Positions 31,384-41,646 of a DNA stretch of 64,000 nt are shown piece after piece. The notes beneath the pieces were generated by a model. It did not search any database. It was not told the DNA's origin and was given only the letters and a program-made list of their open reading frames with translations. This DNA comes from Rosenbergiella collisarenosi (lineage in GTDB: Bacteria; Pseudomonadota; Gammaproteobacteria; Enterobacterales; Enterobacteriaceae), in NCBI RefSeq assembly GCF_018494085.1, contig NZ_JABBFP010000005.1, forward strand, positions 62,001 to 126,000, read 5' to 3'. Positions within the stretch are counted from its first letter, which is position 1; every line of letters begins with the position of its first letter. Both the position numbers and the translations under genes were made by a program.

Positions 31384-32562
31384 TTATTCAGACTGCGTCG
31401 CGGCAGTATCGTCTTTCTGGTCAGCGCTGACTTCTTTTGGCGTAACCTTAGCGCCTTGTGCGACACGCTGGACACCAACAGAAATTACCCGGTCACCAGC
31501 TTTTAAGCCTGACGTGATCAGCCATTTATCGCCGATAGCCTCTTGAGCGGTGACGGGACGAACATCGACTTTATCATCGGCATTCACCACCATCGCTGTG
31601 GCTTCTCCAGTTGGGGTACGTGCGATCGCTTGCTGAGGAACGAGTAAAGCATTCTGATTAACGCCTTCCTCTACGCGAGCCCGAACAAACATTCCTGGAA
31701 GAAGGCTATGGTCTGGATTAGGGATGATGGCGCGTAAGGTGATTGAGCCCGTAGTCTGATCAACCGTCACATCGGAAAATTCCAACGTGCCTTTTTGCTT
31801 TAAGGTCGTTCCATCGTTTAAAACGATAGTTACCGGCGCTTTACCTGCACCTTGCTTCAATTCACCCGAGTTGAGCTGGTTACGTAGACGCATAAAATCG
31901 TCGCTAGACTGGGTTAAATCCACATACAGCGGGTCAAGTTGTTGAACCGTTGCCAACGCATTCGTTTGCCCATTTTGTACCAAAGCCCCTTCGGTGACCG
32001 CTGTTTTACCAATCCGGCCTGAGATAGGTGAAGATACTTTCGTATAAGCAAGGTTAATTCGAGCATTCTCAACCGCGGCTTGAGCAGAACGGACTGCAGC
32101 GTTATTTTGTGCGAGCGTTGCAGAGGCCGTGTCATAATCTTGTTGGCTGATGTATTTCGTCCCAAGTAGGGGCTTATAACGTTGTAGCGTTACTTGGGCG
32201 ATACGTGCATTCGCTTGCGCTTTAGCTAAATCGCCGACTGCGCTGTTGTAGGCGGCTTGATAGGGCGCTGGATCGATTTGGTAGAGGGATTCACCGGCTT
32301 TAATATCCGTTCCCTCGATAAAATTACGCTTTAAAATGATCCCTGATACCTGAGGACGTACTTCGGCTACACGATAAGCAGAGGTTCTTCCTGGTAATTC
32401 AGTCGTCATATTCACAGGCGCGGCTTTCAAAGTGACAACACCGACTTCAGGCGCAGATTTTTGTGCTGGCTGCTGTGATTTATCATCACAACCACTCAGC
32501 GCAACTGCCCCTGAAAACATCAGGATTGCTGCCAGAGGGGTTAATCCTCTGTTCATTTTCAT
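31384..32562 (-). CDS. acrA: AcrA periplasmic adaptor of the AcrAB-TolC pump
   Basis: AcrA is the lipid-anchored membrane-fusion protein joining AcrB to TolC. The 392-residue precursor has lipobox LSGC, then lipoyl, alpha-hairpin, beta-barrel and membrane-proximal domains in the usual order. The ATG at 32562 follows GAGG with an 8-nt gap and matches E. coli; a TTG two codons earlier is less likely. It heads the acrAB operon and diverges from acrR across the AcrR operator. Confidence 0.97.
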   Translation of the reverse strand: MKMNRGLTPLAAILMFSGAVALSGCDDKSQQPAQKSAPEVGVVTLKAAPVNMTTELPGRTSAYRVAEVRPQVSGIILKRNFIEGTDIKAGESLYQIDPAPYQAAYNSAVGDLAKAQANARIAQVTLQRYKPLLGTKYISQQDYDTASATLAQNNAAVRSAQAAVENARINLAYTKVSSPISGRIGKTAVTEGALVQNGQTNALATVQQLDPLYVDLTQSSDDFMRLRNQLNSGELKQGAGKAPVTIVLNDGTTLKQKGTLEFSDVTVDQTTGSITLRAIIPNPDHSLLPGMFVRARVEEGVNQNALLVPQQAIARTPTGEATAMVVNADDKVDVRPVTAQEAIGDKWLITSGLKAGDRVISVGVQRVAQGAKVTPKEVSADQKDDTAATQSE

Positions 32563-32646
32563 AGTCAAAACCTCTACTCGTCCGGTATTAAGTCCACGAC
32601 AATAAATAGTGTCGAGAAATGTGTGTAAAAATACTGCGTGTTATAG

Positions 32647-32670
32647 TACATATATACATGAATGTATGTA
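32647..32670. promoter_or_regulatory. AcrR operator in the acrA-acrR intergenic region
   Basis: A 24-bp element starting TACATA and ending TGAATGTATGTA matches the E. coli AcrR operator at all but a few central bases. The half-sites TACATA/TATGTA form the dyad. It lies between the divergent acrA and acrR starts, so AcrR should control both. Confidence 0.88.
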
Positions 32671-32729
32671 AGTATTAGTGCAACAATTATTCTAACAATA
32701 ACGCAGAATTTAAAGCTAAATAATTCACT

Positions 32730-33368
32730 ATGGCACGAAAAACCAAAGCACAAGCACTTGAAACGCGATCCTTACTCATTGAAGCGGCCATTGACTGCTT
32801 CGCTAGTCGAGGTGTATCCGCGACATCACTGTCTGATATTGCCGAGCATGCTGGCATGACACGCGGTGCTATTTATTGGCATTTTAAGAACAAAACGGAT
32901 CTTTTCAGGGAGATTTGGACAAACAGTGATGAAGAAATTGATCGTCTTCATGTTGAGTTTGCCTCTCTCTATCCTAACGATCCTTTGGGGCAATTAAAGC
33001 ACTTTTTGATTTCTTTTCTACAATCTCTCGTCACCGATGAACGCCGACGTAAAATTATGGAGATTATCTATCACAAATGTGAGTTTGTGGGAGAGATGCA
33101 ATCGATGAACCAACTTCAACAGAAGTTAGTGTTGGAAGATTACCCTAAAATTACAGAAAACCTTTCTCTTTGTGTTAGAGCTAAACAATTACCGGCCGAG
33201 TTAGATACTTTTCGCTCTGCCGTTGTCTGTCGCGCCTATATTACTGGAGTCATTGAGAATTGGCTCTTCTCTCCATCGAGTTTCGATATGACCGAGCAAG
33301 CCCCTTTTTTGGTGCAATCGATGATCGATCTCTTACAGTTTAGCCCGACATTACGGCAGAATGTTTAG
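32730..33368 (+). CDS. acrR: TetR-family repressor AcrR
   Basis: AcrR represses acrAB and itself, and is released by pump substrates. The 212-residue protein has the N-terminal TetR helix-turn-helix (TSLSDIAEHAGMTRGAIYWHFKNK) and an all-helical ligand domain. Length and sequence match E. coli (215). Its 3' end overlaps the convergent rsmS gene by 4 bp. mscK, which follows acrR in E. coli, is absent. Confidence 0.96.
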   Translation: MARKTKAQALETRSLLIEAAIDCFASRGVSATSLSDIAEHAGMTRGAIYWHFKNKTDLFREIWTNSDEEIDRLHVEFASLYPNDPLGQLKHFLISFLQSLVTDERRRKIMEIIYHKCEFVGEMQSMNQLQQKLVLEDYPKITENLSLCVRAKQLPAELDTFRSAVVCRAYITGVIENWLFSPSSFDMTEQAPFLVQSMIDLLQFSPTLRQNV

Positions 33369-33532
33369 TCTGCAGAGGGGCTAATTTCTTCTTGATCGCG
33401 CTTATGCTGAAAATCTTTCTGGACGATTTTCAGCGCATCTAAAACTACTTGAGCAGGAAGTTGCTGATTTTCGAGGATCATAATCAAATCGATCGCAAGT
33501 TGCGTCTCGATCGGTGCTGAGTGTAACGACAT
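33365..33532 (-). CDS. rsmS: Small protein RsmS (YbaM) family
   Basis: A 55-codon frame on the - strand begins MSLHSAPIETQL and contains ILENQQLPAQVVLDALKIV. It matches the small YbaM/RsmS protein (53 residues in E. coli) encoded at this place beside priC. In pectobacteria RsmS regulates secondary metabolism and virulence; the mechanism is unclear. It lies 35 bp after priC on the same strand and overlaps the acrR stop by 4 bp. Confidence 0.88.
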   Translation of the reverse strand: MSLHSAPIETQLAIDLIMILENQQLPAQVVLDALKIVQKDFQHKRDQEEISPSAD

Positions 33533-33567
33533 AGATAGCCTAAAAAGTGAGTAAGAGTCTCAGCCAA

Positions 33568-34068
33568 CTAACGATTGCTGCGCGATAATTTTTTCCAAGA
33601 ATAGTCTTTTTGTGCAGTTTGGCAACGTTCTAAGCGCTGGCGGGTAATATCGAGTGTTAACAGGAATTGCTGCTGCTCTTGGAAACCGGTGGCTGTCGCC
33701 ACTTTTTCTTCCAACTCTGCGACCATCTCTAACAGCCTACGTTCATAGCCTGCTAGCTGCTCTTGTTGAGTCGTCGTAGCTTTTCTTTCAATCGGCAATG
33801 AGTTAAGGACTTTTTGCAGCGCTTGGCACTGCTCAACGAGGTGTTCGAGCTGCCATGTTTTGATTGTCGTCGAGTGAGCATCTTGTTCAAGAGAGGCTAA
33901 GGACGCTCGGCATTCATCGATATAGTCACTGAGTACTGGGTGAGAGTGTTTGAAAAGTGGCCGCTGGAAACTCATTTTTTTTAAGCGCGGGTTTCCGGAG
34001 CGTTTAACCTGTTGAGCAAGGTGATCGAGGAGTGTGTGCAGCTGGTTAGTGATCACTTTCTGGTTCAT
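33568..34068 (-). CDS. priC: Primosomal replication protein PriC
   Basis: PriC helps reload DnaB at stalled forks in the PriA-independent restart pathway. The 166-residue protein is largely helical. The C-terminal half (YERRLLEMVAELEEKV ... TRQRLERCQTAQ) fits the PriC pattern, while the N-terminus is divergent, as usual in this fast-evolving family. Position next to rsmS and upstream of apt-dnaX agrees with E. coli, except that ybaN is missing. Confidence 0.9.
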   Translation of the reverse strand: MNQKVITNQLHTLLDHLAQQVKRSGNPRLKKMSFQRPLFKHSHPVLSDYIDECRASLASLEQDAHSTTIKTWQLEHLVEQCQALQKVLNSLPIERKATTTQQEQLAGYERRLLEMVAELEEKVATATGFQEQQQFLLTLDITRQRLERCQTAQKDYSWKKLSRSNR

Positions 34069-34195
34069 AGAGTTGCATTTATCCTATACTTTGCTTAAAT
34101 TTGACGGTTTTGATGCGTAGGCGGCAAAATCTACACCGCATTTATCCCGTTAATTGAGGGCGCCACACACTTCACATGTCACCAGGCACAATATC

Positions 34196-34750
34196 ATGAC
34201 CACTACACACCACGCTCAACTTACACTTATTAAAGACAGTATTCGCAGTGTACCCGACTACCCAAAGCCAGGCATATTATTTCGTGATGTCACAAGCCTA
34301 CTCGAAGATCCACAAGCATATGCTGCGACGATAGCGCTTCTGGTCGCCCGTTACCGTGACAAAGGGATTACCAAGGTCATCGGTACGGAAGCTAGGGGCT
34401 TCTTATTTGGTGCGCCTGTGGCATTAGGACTAGGCGTTGGATTCGTTCCCGTTCGTAAACCAGGTAAACTTCCGCGTCCGGTTTGGCAGGAAACTTACGT
34501 ATTGGAATATGGTACGGATGCGCTTGAAATACACCAAGATGCGTTAACCGAGCACGATAAAGTTCTGGTGGTCGATGATCTCTTGGCCACCGGCGGTACG
34601 ATCGAGGCAACGGTCAAGCTGATTCGTCGAGCGGGTGCACAGGTTGAAGATGCTGCTTTTGTCATCAATCTGTTCGACCTTGAAGGCGAGAGCCGTCTTA
34701 AGAAGCTCGGCCTTAATTGCTTCAGTGTCGTTGACTTCCCTGGACACTAA
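34196..34750 (+). CDS. apt: Adenine phosphoribosyltransferase
   Basis: Apt salvages adenine to AMP using PRPP. The 184-residue protein has the PRPP-binding motif [14 protein letters not shown] and the conserved [19 protein letters not shown]. The start MTTTHHAQL at 34196 matches the family. A start 14 codons earlier is open but unconserved. dnaX follows after 152 bp. Confidence 0.97.
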   Translation: MTTTHHAQLTLIKDSIRSVPDYPKPGILFRDVTSLLEDPQAYAATIALLVARYRDKGITKVIGTEARGFLFGAPVALGLGVGFVPVRKPGKLPRPVWQETYVLEYGTDALEIHQDALTEHDKVLVVDDLLATGGTIEATVKLIRRAGAQVEDAAFVINLFDLEGESRLKKLGLNCFSVVDFPGH

Positions 34751-34902
34751 TTCCTCTCGCGGGCGTCGCCCAAAATTAGATGGGCAACGCTCGGTCAGAC
34801 TGCTAAACTGGCTCGATTATACAAAAGATAGTACTGTCATGTGATGGCTGGGCTCTGTGCGCGGTCGTCGGTATTTAACTCCTATCAAGTGATACGTTCT
34901 CC

Positions 34903-36798
34903 ATGAGTTATCAGGTTCTCGCACGAAAATGGCGACCACAAATTTTTTCTGATGTTGTGGGTCAGGAACATGTATTGACTGCGCTAGCTAATGGCCTAAA
35001 CCTTGGCAGACTGCACCATGCGTATCTCTTCTCCGGTACGCGAGGCGTCGGTAAAACCAGTATTGCTCGGCTGTTTGCGAAAGGATTGAACTGCGAAACA
35101 GGTATCACTGCCACGCCCTGTGGACGATGTGATAACTGCGTTGAGATTGAGCAAGGCCGCTTTATTGATCTTATCGAAATCGATGCGGCTTCACGTACAC
35201 GCGTTGAAGATACGCGTGAGTTATTGGATAACGTCCAATATGCGCCAGTCCGTGGTCGTTTCAAAGTCTATCTGATCGACGAAGTGCATATGCTGTCGCG
35301 TCATAGCTTCAATGCGTTGTTAAAAACGTTAGAGGAGCCGCCTGAGCATGTTAAGTTTCTGCTCGCCACGACCGATCCGCATAAACTACCGGTCACTATC
35401 TTATCGCGTTGTCTGCAGTTCCACTTAAAAGCCCTTGATAGCGAACAGATTCAGCAGCAACTCACGCATATCCTCGATAGCGATCATATTACGTTCGAAA
35501 CCCGTGCGTTACAGTTGCTAGCACGGGCCGCTCAAGGTAGTTTGCGTGATGCGCTAAGCCTACTTGACCAGGCGATTGCCGCTGGAGATGGGTGTGTTAC
35601 CGACCACGATGTGATGCAGATGCTCGGCACCCTCGATGATGAGCAACCCTTAGGGTTGGTCGCCGCGATAATCAAGGGTGATGGTGAGCAGGCGTTATCT
35701 CTGGTGGCTGAGGCCGCCAGTCGTGCAACGGAATGGGATGCTCTGCTCGCAGAGATGCTCAGGATATTGCATACCGTCGCCATGTTACAATTGCTTCCTG
35801 AGTCGTTAAACGATAGCTACCGACAGCATGAGACGCAGTTGCGTGAGTTAGCCCGCCGTGTCCCGCCTGAAGATTTACAGCTTTACTACCAAATTGTTCT
35901 GACGGGGCGTAAGGAGCTGCCACTCGCGCCCGAGGCAAGAATGGGGATTGAAATGACGCTGCTGCGGGCACTCGCCTTTCACCCTCAAGCCGTCGAACCG
36001 CCAGAAGCCAAGAACGTCACGCAAGTGATCGAGCCGCCTGTGCAGAAGCCGGTTGTGCCAAGCTCTTCACCTCCGCCGACACCAGCGGCAGGTAACGATG
36101 CGACCAGTCAGCTTTTACAAGCGCGGACGGCATTGATGCGGCAAGGAGCTTCCCAAGTAAAAAAGAGTGAGCCGGTTGCGTCAAGTCCGCGACCGGCTCA
36201 ATCGGCGTTAGAACGTTTAGCAATACTGACTGAACGTAAGGCCTCTTCGACGTCTCGCCAACTGGCAGTCGTGGAGCAAAAGAAAGAGAGCTATCGTTGG
36301 ACGTCCAAACGGGTAGAAGAAGTCGTTTCGCAGCCTATCGCGACACCCAAAGCATTACGTAGTGCGCTGGAGCACGAAAAAAATCCGGAATTAATGCAAC
36401 AGCTGATTGCCGAGACCTGTCAACGGGATCCGTGGGCGGCACAGATTGGTGAGATGCAGCTCCCAAAATTAGTACAACAGTTGGCATTGAATAGCTGGAA
36501 GCACCAAGTTGATTCACAGATCGTGATTAACTTACGCAGTCATCAGAAACACCTGAATTCGAGCTCGGCGCAACAGGTTCTCAGACAAGCCTTCGAGGCA
36601 TTATTGGGAGAAACGGTTGAACTGACGATTCAGTCAGACGATAATTCGCAACAGTTAACGCCGCTCGAGTGGCGTCAGGTCATCTATGAAGAACGTTTAT
36701 TACAAGCTAAAGCCGCTGTGATTAACGATTCACATATCCAGACCTTGCGCAAAATGTTTGATGCAGAGTTAGATGAAGAAAGTATACGTCCCGTTTAA
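34903..36798 (+). CDS. dnaX: DNA polymerase III subunits tau and gamma
   Basis: DnaX is the AAA+ clamp-loader motor. Full-length tau (631 residues) also tethers polymerase cores and DnaB. The N-terminal ATPase has Walker A GTRGVGKTS, a zinc module (CETGITATPCGRCDNC) and the DEVHML box. A proline-rich linker precedes the C-terminal domains IV-V. A complete -1 recoding signal at codons 419-421 should yield a gamma form of about 422 residues. It heads the dnaX-ybaB-recR cluster. Confidence 0.97.
   Translation: MSYQVLARKWRPQIFSDVVGQEHVLTALANGLNLGRLHHAYLFSGTRGVGKTSIARLFAKGLNCETGITATPCGRCDNCVEIEQGRFIDLIEIDAASRTRVEDTRELLDNVQYAPVRGRFKVYLIDEVHMLSRHSFNALLKTLEEPPEHVKFLLATTDPHKLPVTILSRCLQFHLKALDSEQIQQQLTHILDSDHITFETRALQLLARAAQGSLRDALSLLDQAIAAGDGCVTDHDVMQMLGTLDDEQPLGLVAAIIKGDGEQALSLVAEAASRATEWDALLAEMLRILHTVAMLQLLPESLNDSYRQHETQLRELARRVPPEDLQLYYQIVLTGRKELPLAPEARMGIEMTLLRALAFHPQAVEPPEAKNVTQVIEPPVQKPVVPSSSPPPTPAAGNDATSQLLQARTALMRQGASQVKKSEPVASSPRPAQSALERLAILTERKASSTSRQLAVVEQKKESYRWTSKRVEEVVSQPIATPKALRSALEHEKNPELMQQLIAETCQRDPWAAQIGEMQLPKLVQQLALNSWKHQVDSQIVINLRSHQKHLNSSSAQQVLRQAFEALLGETVELTIQSDDNSQQLTPLEWRQVIYEERLLQAKAAVINDSHIQTLRKMFDAELDEESIRPV
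36144..36199 (+). promoter_or_regulatory. Programmed -1 frameshift signal in dnaX (gamma subunit)
   Basis: The slippery heptamer A AAA AAG lies at 36159-36165 in the correct frame. The -1 frame then reads GAG TGA, ending gamma one codon later. A Shine-Dalgarno-like AGGAG lies 10 nt upstream (36144-36148). A 12-bp stem (36169-36180 with 36188-36199, one G-T pair, 7-nt loop) starts 3 nt after the heptamer. All three E. coli elements are present. Confidence 0.93.
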
Positions 36799-36850
36799 TA
36801 CCGCGACGGTCATCATTTGATGGCTGTGGCCTTAGCAGAGAGAGAGCATT

Positions 36851-37183
36851 ATGTTTGGTGGTAAAGGTGGTCTGGGCAACTTAATGAAGCAAGCCCAACA
36901 AATGCAAGACAAGATGTCACAAGTGCAGGAAGAAATCGCTGCGTTAGAGGTGACGGGTGAGTCAGGTGCGTGCTTAGTCAAAGTGACGATTAACGGTGCC
37001 CACAACTGCCGCCGTGTCGAAATCGATCCAAGCTTATTGGAAGACGATAAAGATATGCTGGAAGATCTCGTGGCAGCAGCGTTTAATGACGCGGCACGCC
37101 GTATCGACGAGACACAAAAAGAGAAGATGGCTTCCGTCTCTAGCGGAATGCAATTACCTCCTGGCTTTAAGATGCCTTTCTGA
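36851..37183 (+). CDS. ybaB: YbaB/EbfC nucleoid-associated protein
   Basis: YbaB is a small dimeric DNA-binding protein that coats the nucleoid. The 110-residue protein has a glycine-rich start ([21 protein letters not shown]) and conserved [13 protein letters not shown]. Its stop overlaps the recR start as TGATG, so the two are coupled. The dnaX-ybaB-recR order suggests a link to replication or repair. Confidence 0.96.
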   Translation: MFGGKGGLGNLMKQAQQMQDKMSQVQEEIAALEVTGESGACLVKVTINGAHNCRRVEIDPSLLEDDKDMLEDLVAAAFNDAARRIDETQKEKMASVSSGMQLPPGFKMPF

Positions 37184-37788
37184 TGCAATCCAGTCCATTA
37201 CTGGAAGCGTTAATGGAGTCCCTACGCTGCTTACCGGGCGTAGGGCCCAAATCGGCGCAGCGCATGGCGTTTCATCTGCTACAGCGTGATCGTAGCGGGG
37301 GGATGCGTCTGGCTCAGGCCCTAACGACAGCGATGTCGGAGATCGGCCATTGTCAGCTGTGTAGGACCTTTACCGAAAAAGAGGTCTGCGCGATCTGTAC
37401 CAATAGTCGCCGCCAAGAAAACGGTATTATCTGTGTGGTAGAAAGTCCCGCAGATATACAGGCCGTTGAATCCACCGGGCAGTTTGCCGGTCGCTACTTT
37501 GTCTTGATGGGACACCTGTCTCCTTTAGACGGAATCGGCCCCGACGACATCGGTTTAGATATTCTCGAACAGCGACTGCAAGCGGAAACGTTGACCGAAG
37601 TGATCCTTGCGACCAATCCAACGGTTGAAGGCGAAGCGACGGCGAATTTTATTGCTTCGCTTTGTCGGCAATATGGGGTGGATGCAACGCGGATTGCCCA
37701 CGGTGTCCCTGTTGGTGGAGAGCTAGAGCTAGTCGATGGTACGACGCTCTCACATTCGCTCGCAGGAAGACAAAAGTTCAAATATTAA
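37183..37788 (+). CDS. recR: Recombination mediator RecR
   Basis: RecR works with RecO and RecF to load RecA onto SSB-coated gaps. The 201-residue protein has an N-terminal helix-hairpin-helix ([14 protein letters not shown]), a four-cysteine zinc finger (CQLC...CAIC, with C60-range spacing) and a Toprim domain with [14 protein letters not shown]. All motifs are intact. It is translationally coupled to ybaB. Confidence 0.97.
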   Translation: MQSSPLLEALMESLRCLPGVGPKSAQRMAFHLLQRDRSGGMRLAQALTTAMSEIGHCQLCRTFTEKEVCAICTNSRRQENGIICVVESPADIQAVESTGQFAGRYFVLMGHLSPLDGIGPDDIGLDILEQRLQAETLTEVILATNPTVEGEATANFIASLCRQYGVDATRIAHGVPVGGELELVDGTTLSHSLAGRQKFKY

Positions 37789-37817
37789 TCACTTGCTGAT
37801 GTTATTCCTCGCATCAG

Positions 37818-37846
37818 CTTGAAAAGCCCAAAAACAGTCCCCATCT
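37818..37846 (+). promoter_or_regulatory. Heat-shock (sigma-32) promoter of htpG
   Basis: CTTGAAA, a 14-bp spacer and CCCCATCT are an exact fit to the sigma-32 consensus. The element lies 47 bp upstream of the htpG ATG. Confidence 0.93.
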
Positions 37847-37893
37847 CCTCTAACAACATAATTAACCCATCATTTTGTTGAGGATGAATAATA

Positions 37894-39762
37894 ATGAAAG
37901 GTCAAGAAACCCGTGGCTTTCAGTCAGAAGTAAAACAACTTCTGCATCTCATGATCCACTCTCTCTACTCAAATAAAGAAATTTTCCTCCGTGAATTGAT
38001 CTCCAATGCCTCAGACGCCGCTGATAAGCTGCGTTTCAAGGCGCTGTCCAATGCCGATCTCTATCAAGGTGATGGCGACCTGCGTGTTCGCCTATCCGTT
38101 GACAAAGAAGCCCGTACGCTGACCTTGAGCGATAACGGCATCGGTATGACCCGCGAAGAAGTGATCGAGAACTTAGGAACGATTGCGAAGTCAGGGACTA
38201 AAGCCTTCCTAGAGTCTATGGGCTCAGACCAAGTCAAAGATAGCCAATTAATTGGCCAGTTCGGTGTCGGTTTCTATTCAGCATTTATCGTCGCTGACAA
38301 AGTGACGGTGCGTACCCGTGCGGCGAGCGCTGCGGCCGATCAAGCTGTGTACTGGGAATCAGCAGGAGAGGGCGAATACACCCTTGCAGATATCGAGAAA
38401 GCCGACCGTGGGACCGAAATTACCCTGCATCTGCGTGAAGGTGAAGATGAGTTCTTAGATACTTGGCGCGTCAAAAATATTGTTGGTAAATACTCTGACC
38501 ACATCGCCTTACCGGTAGAAATCGAAGAAAAAGATGAAGAAGCCGATACCACCACGTGGGAGAAAATCAACAAAGCCCAAGCACTGTGGACCCGGAATAA
38601 GTCCGAGATAAGCGACGATGAGTATAAAGAGTTCTATAAACATGTCTCTCATGACTTTTCCGATCCATTGATCTGGAGCCACAACCGTGTCGAAGGAAAA
38701 CAGGAGTATACGAGCCTGCTCTATATCCCTTCCCAAGCACCGTGGGACATGTGGAATCGTGATCATAAACATGGCTTAAAGCTTTACGTGCAACGCGTCT
38801 TTATCATGGATGACGCCGAGCAATTTATGCCGACTTACTTGCGTTTTGTTCGTGGCCTGATTGATTCTAACGATCTTCCACTTAATGTCTCACGCGAAAT
38901 CTTACAAGATAGCCGAGTCACGCAAAGCCTACGCACAGCACTGACCAAACGTACGCTACAGATGCTTGAGAAGCTGGCGAAAGATGATAGCGGTAAATAC
39001 CTCTCTTTCTGGAAAGCTTTTGGCTTAGCACTCAAAGAAGGCCCTGCTGAGGATCCGACTAACTTACCGACCATTGCTAAGTTACTGCGTTTTGCCTCGA
39101 CGAAGGCCGACAGTTCAGAGCAAACAGTAACGCTCGACGAATACGTTGCACGTATGGCTGAAGGACAGGAAAAAATCTACTTTATTACGGCTGATAGCTA
39201 TGCTGCGGCGAAGAATAGCCCACACTTAGAGCTGTTCCGTAAGAAAGGGATTGAAGTATTACTGCTTTCTGATCGGATCGATGAGTGGATGATGTCTTAT
39301 CTCACCGAGTTCGATGGTAAAGTCTTCCAATCGGTCAGCAAAACCGATGACTCTTTAGATAAGCTAGCAGATGAAGAGACTGAAGCGCAAAAAGAGAGCG
39401 AGAAAGCCTTAGAGCCATTTGTCGAACGCGTTAAAACTCTGCTTGGCGAGCGAGTCAAAGAGGTTCGTCTCACACACCGCCTCACTGATACTCCGGCCCT
39501 TGTGGTCACCGATGCCAATGAGATGAGTACGCAGATGGCAAAACTTTTTGCCGCTGCAGGTCAAGAGGCTCCCGAGGTGAAATATATCTTCGAGATCAAC
39601 CCTGATCACCGCTTGGTGAAGCAGGCTGCCGAGACTCAAGATGAATCACGTTTCGCAGACTGGATAGAGCTGTTGCTGGATCAAGCGCTATTCGCTGAGC
39701 GTGGAACCTTGGAAGATCCTAACCAATTTATTCGTAGAATGAATCAGTTACTCCTCGCGTAA
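37894..39762 (+). CDS. htpG: Molecular chaperone HtpG (bacterial Hsp90)
   Basis: HtpG is the ATP-driven Hsp90 chaperone dimer of the cytosol. The 622-residue protein has the N-terminal GHKL ATPase with [23 protein letters not shown] and [11 protein letters not shown], a middle domain containing the LNVSREILQ loop, and a C-terminal dimerisation domain. A sigma-32 promoter precedes it, so it should be heat-inducible. Confidence 0.98.
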   Translation: MKGQETRGFQSEVKQLLHLMIHSLYSNKEIFLRELISNASDAADKLRFKALSNADLYQGDGDLRVRLSVDKEARTLTLSDNGIGMTREEVIENLGTIAKSGTKAFLESMGSDQVKDSQLIGQFGVGFYSAFIVADKVTVRTRAASAAADQAVYWESAGEGEYTLADIEKADRGTEITLHLREGEDEFLDTWRVKNIVGKYSDHIALPVEIEEKDEEADTTTWEKINKAQALWTRNKSEISDDEYKEFYKHVSHDFSDPLIWSHNRVEGKQEYTSLLYIPSQAPWDMWNRDHKHGLKLYVQRVFIMDDAEQFMPTYLRFVRGLIDSNDLPLNVSREILQDSRVTQSLRTALTKRTLQMLEKLAKDDSGKYLSFWKAFGLALKEGPAEDPTNLPTIAKLLRFASTKADSSEQTVTLDEYVARMAEGQEKIYFITADSYAAAKNSPHLELFRKKGIEVLLLSDRIDEWMMSYLTEFDGKVFQSVSKTDDSLDKLADEETEAQKESEKALEPFVERVKTLLGERVKEVRLTHRLTDTPALVVTDANEMSTQMAKLFAAAGQEAPEVKYIFEINPDHRLVKQAAETQDESRFADWIELLLDQALFAERGTLEDPNQFIRRMNQLLLA

Positions 39763-39773
39763 TCCCCCCTATC

Positions 39774-39801
39774 AGGCGTCGTGAAAGCGACGCCTTGTCT
39801 T
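39774..39801 (+). terminator. Candidate terminator of htpG
   Basis: AGGCGTCG / CGACGCCT forms an 8-bp perfect stem with a 6-nt loop, followed by the weak T-rich TGTCTT. Confidence 0.65.
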
Positions 39802-39819
39802 GTGGTGAATGCAACATAG

Positions 39820-40518
<699 letters not shown>

Positions 40519-40603
40519 CCCTTAGTGCCGAACAATGTCATGTGTTCGGCCTCTCCCTCCTGTTTGCCTTAACTGATCCGCTTTTTTTAACCAGGAAAAG
40601 TAT

Positions 40604-41563
40604 ATGACCGTAGATAAACCGGGCGTGTTATTAGTTAATCTTGGCACGCCTGATGCGCCGACCACTGCCGCAGTAAAACGTTATTTGAAACAGTTTCTCA
40701 GTGATAAGCGCGTCGTGGATGTCCCTGATGTGTTCTGGCAACCTATTCTCCGGGGAGTTATCGTCCCGTTCCGCTCACCGCGCGTGGCTAAGCTTTACGC
40801 CTCGGTGTGGATGGAAGGCGGCTCACCATTGATGGTGTATAGCAAACAGCAGCGCGCTGCGTTAGCCGAAAAAACGGATATGCCCGTTGAATTGGGAATG
40901 AGTTATGGTAATCCTTCGCTGGAACACGCGGTGAATGCTCTTCTCGAGCAAGGCGTTACCCGCTTAATCGTCTTACCTCTCTATCCACAGTTCTCCTCCT
41001 CGACGGTAGCCGCGGTGTGGGATGCGTTGTATAAAATTTTCCGTAAGCGTCGTACTATGCCTGCGATAAAGTTTATCCGCGATTACGCTACTCACCCTCG
41101 TTATATCGAAGCGCTTAAGGCCTCCGTGGAACGTTCCTTCGCCGAGCACGGCAAGCCCGACCTCTTATTGCTCTCTTTCCATGGCATTCCACAGCGTTTC
41201 GCCGATCAAGGCGATGATTATCCCAAACGCTGCGAACAGACTTATCAAGCATTAGCGGATGCACTGGGGCTTTCATCGGAACAGATTATGATGACTTATC
41301 AGTCTCGCTTTGGCCGTGAACCTTGGCTAATGCCTTATACTGATGAGACGATCAAAACTTTCCCCGATAAAGGTATCCGACATATCCAAGTGATGTCCCC
41401 GGGTTTCTCTGCCGATTGTTTAGAAACGCTTGAAGAGATCAACGGCGAGAACCGCGAATACTTTATGCATGCAGGGGGGGAAAAGTTTCACTACATTCCC
41501 GCGTTAAACAATGATCCACTGCATATCGAGATGATGCTTGAGCTGGTGGAGAAATTTAAATAA
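40604..41563 (+). CDS. hemH: Ferrochelatase
   Basis: HemH inserts Fe(II) into protoporphyrin IX, the last step of heme synthesis, at the inner face of the membrane. The 319-residue protein has the catalytic histidine in [12 protein letters not shown] and the conserved glutamate region [15 protein letters not shown]. Length matches E. coli (320). It supplies heme for enzymes such as the bo3 oxidase encoded in this window. Confidence 0.97.
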   Translation: MTVDKPGVLLVNLGTPDAPTTAAVKRYLKQFLSDKRVVDVPDVFWQPILRGVIVPFRSPRVAKLYASVWMEGGSPLMVYSKQQRAALAEKTDMPVELGMSYGNPSLEHAVNALLEQGVTRLIVLPLYPQFSSSTVAAVWDALYKIFRKRRTMPAIKFIRDYATHPRYIEALKASVERSFAEHGKPDLLLLSFHGIPQRFADQGDDYPKRCEQTYQALADALGLSSEQIMMTYQSRFGREPWLMPYTDETIKTFPDKGIRHIQVMSPGFSADCLETLEEINGENREYFMHAGGEKFHYIPALNNDPLHIEMMLELVEKFK

Positions 41564-41646
41564 GCCCCGCCTAACGCGAACACTTAGTAATGAACGGGGG
41601 AATTATGCTACTATTCTGCGCCTATTTCCCCTGATTAATCCCTACT

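Noticed and set aside
40527-40550. Hairpin GCCGAACA/TGTTCGGC after adk as a terminator
   Set aside because: The stem is good but there is no T run on either side, so termination is not supported.
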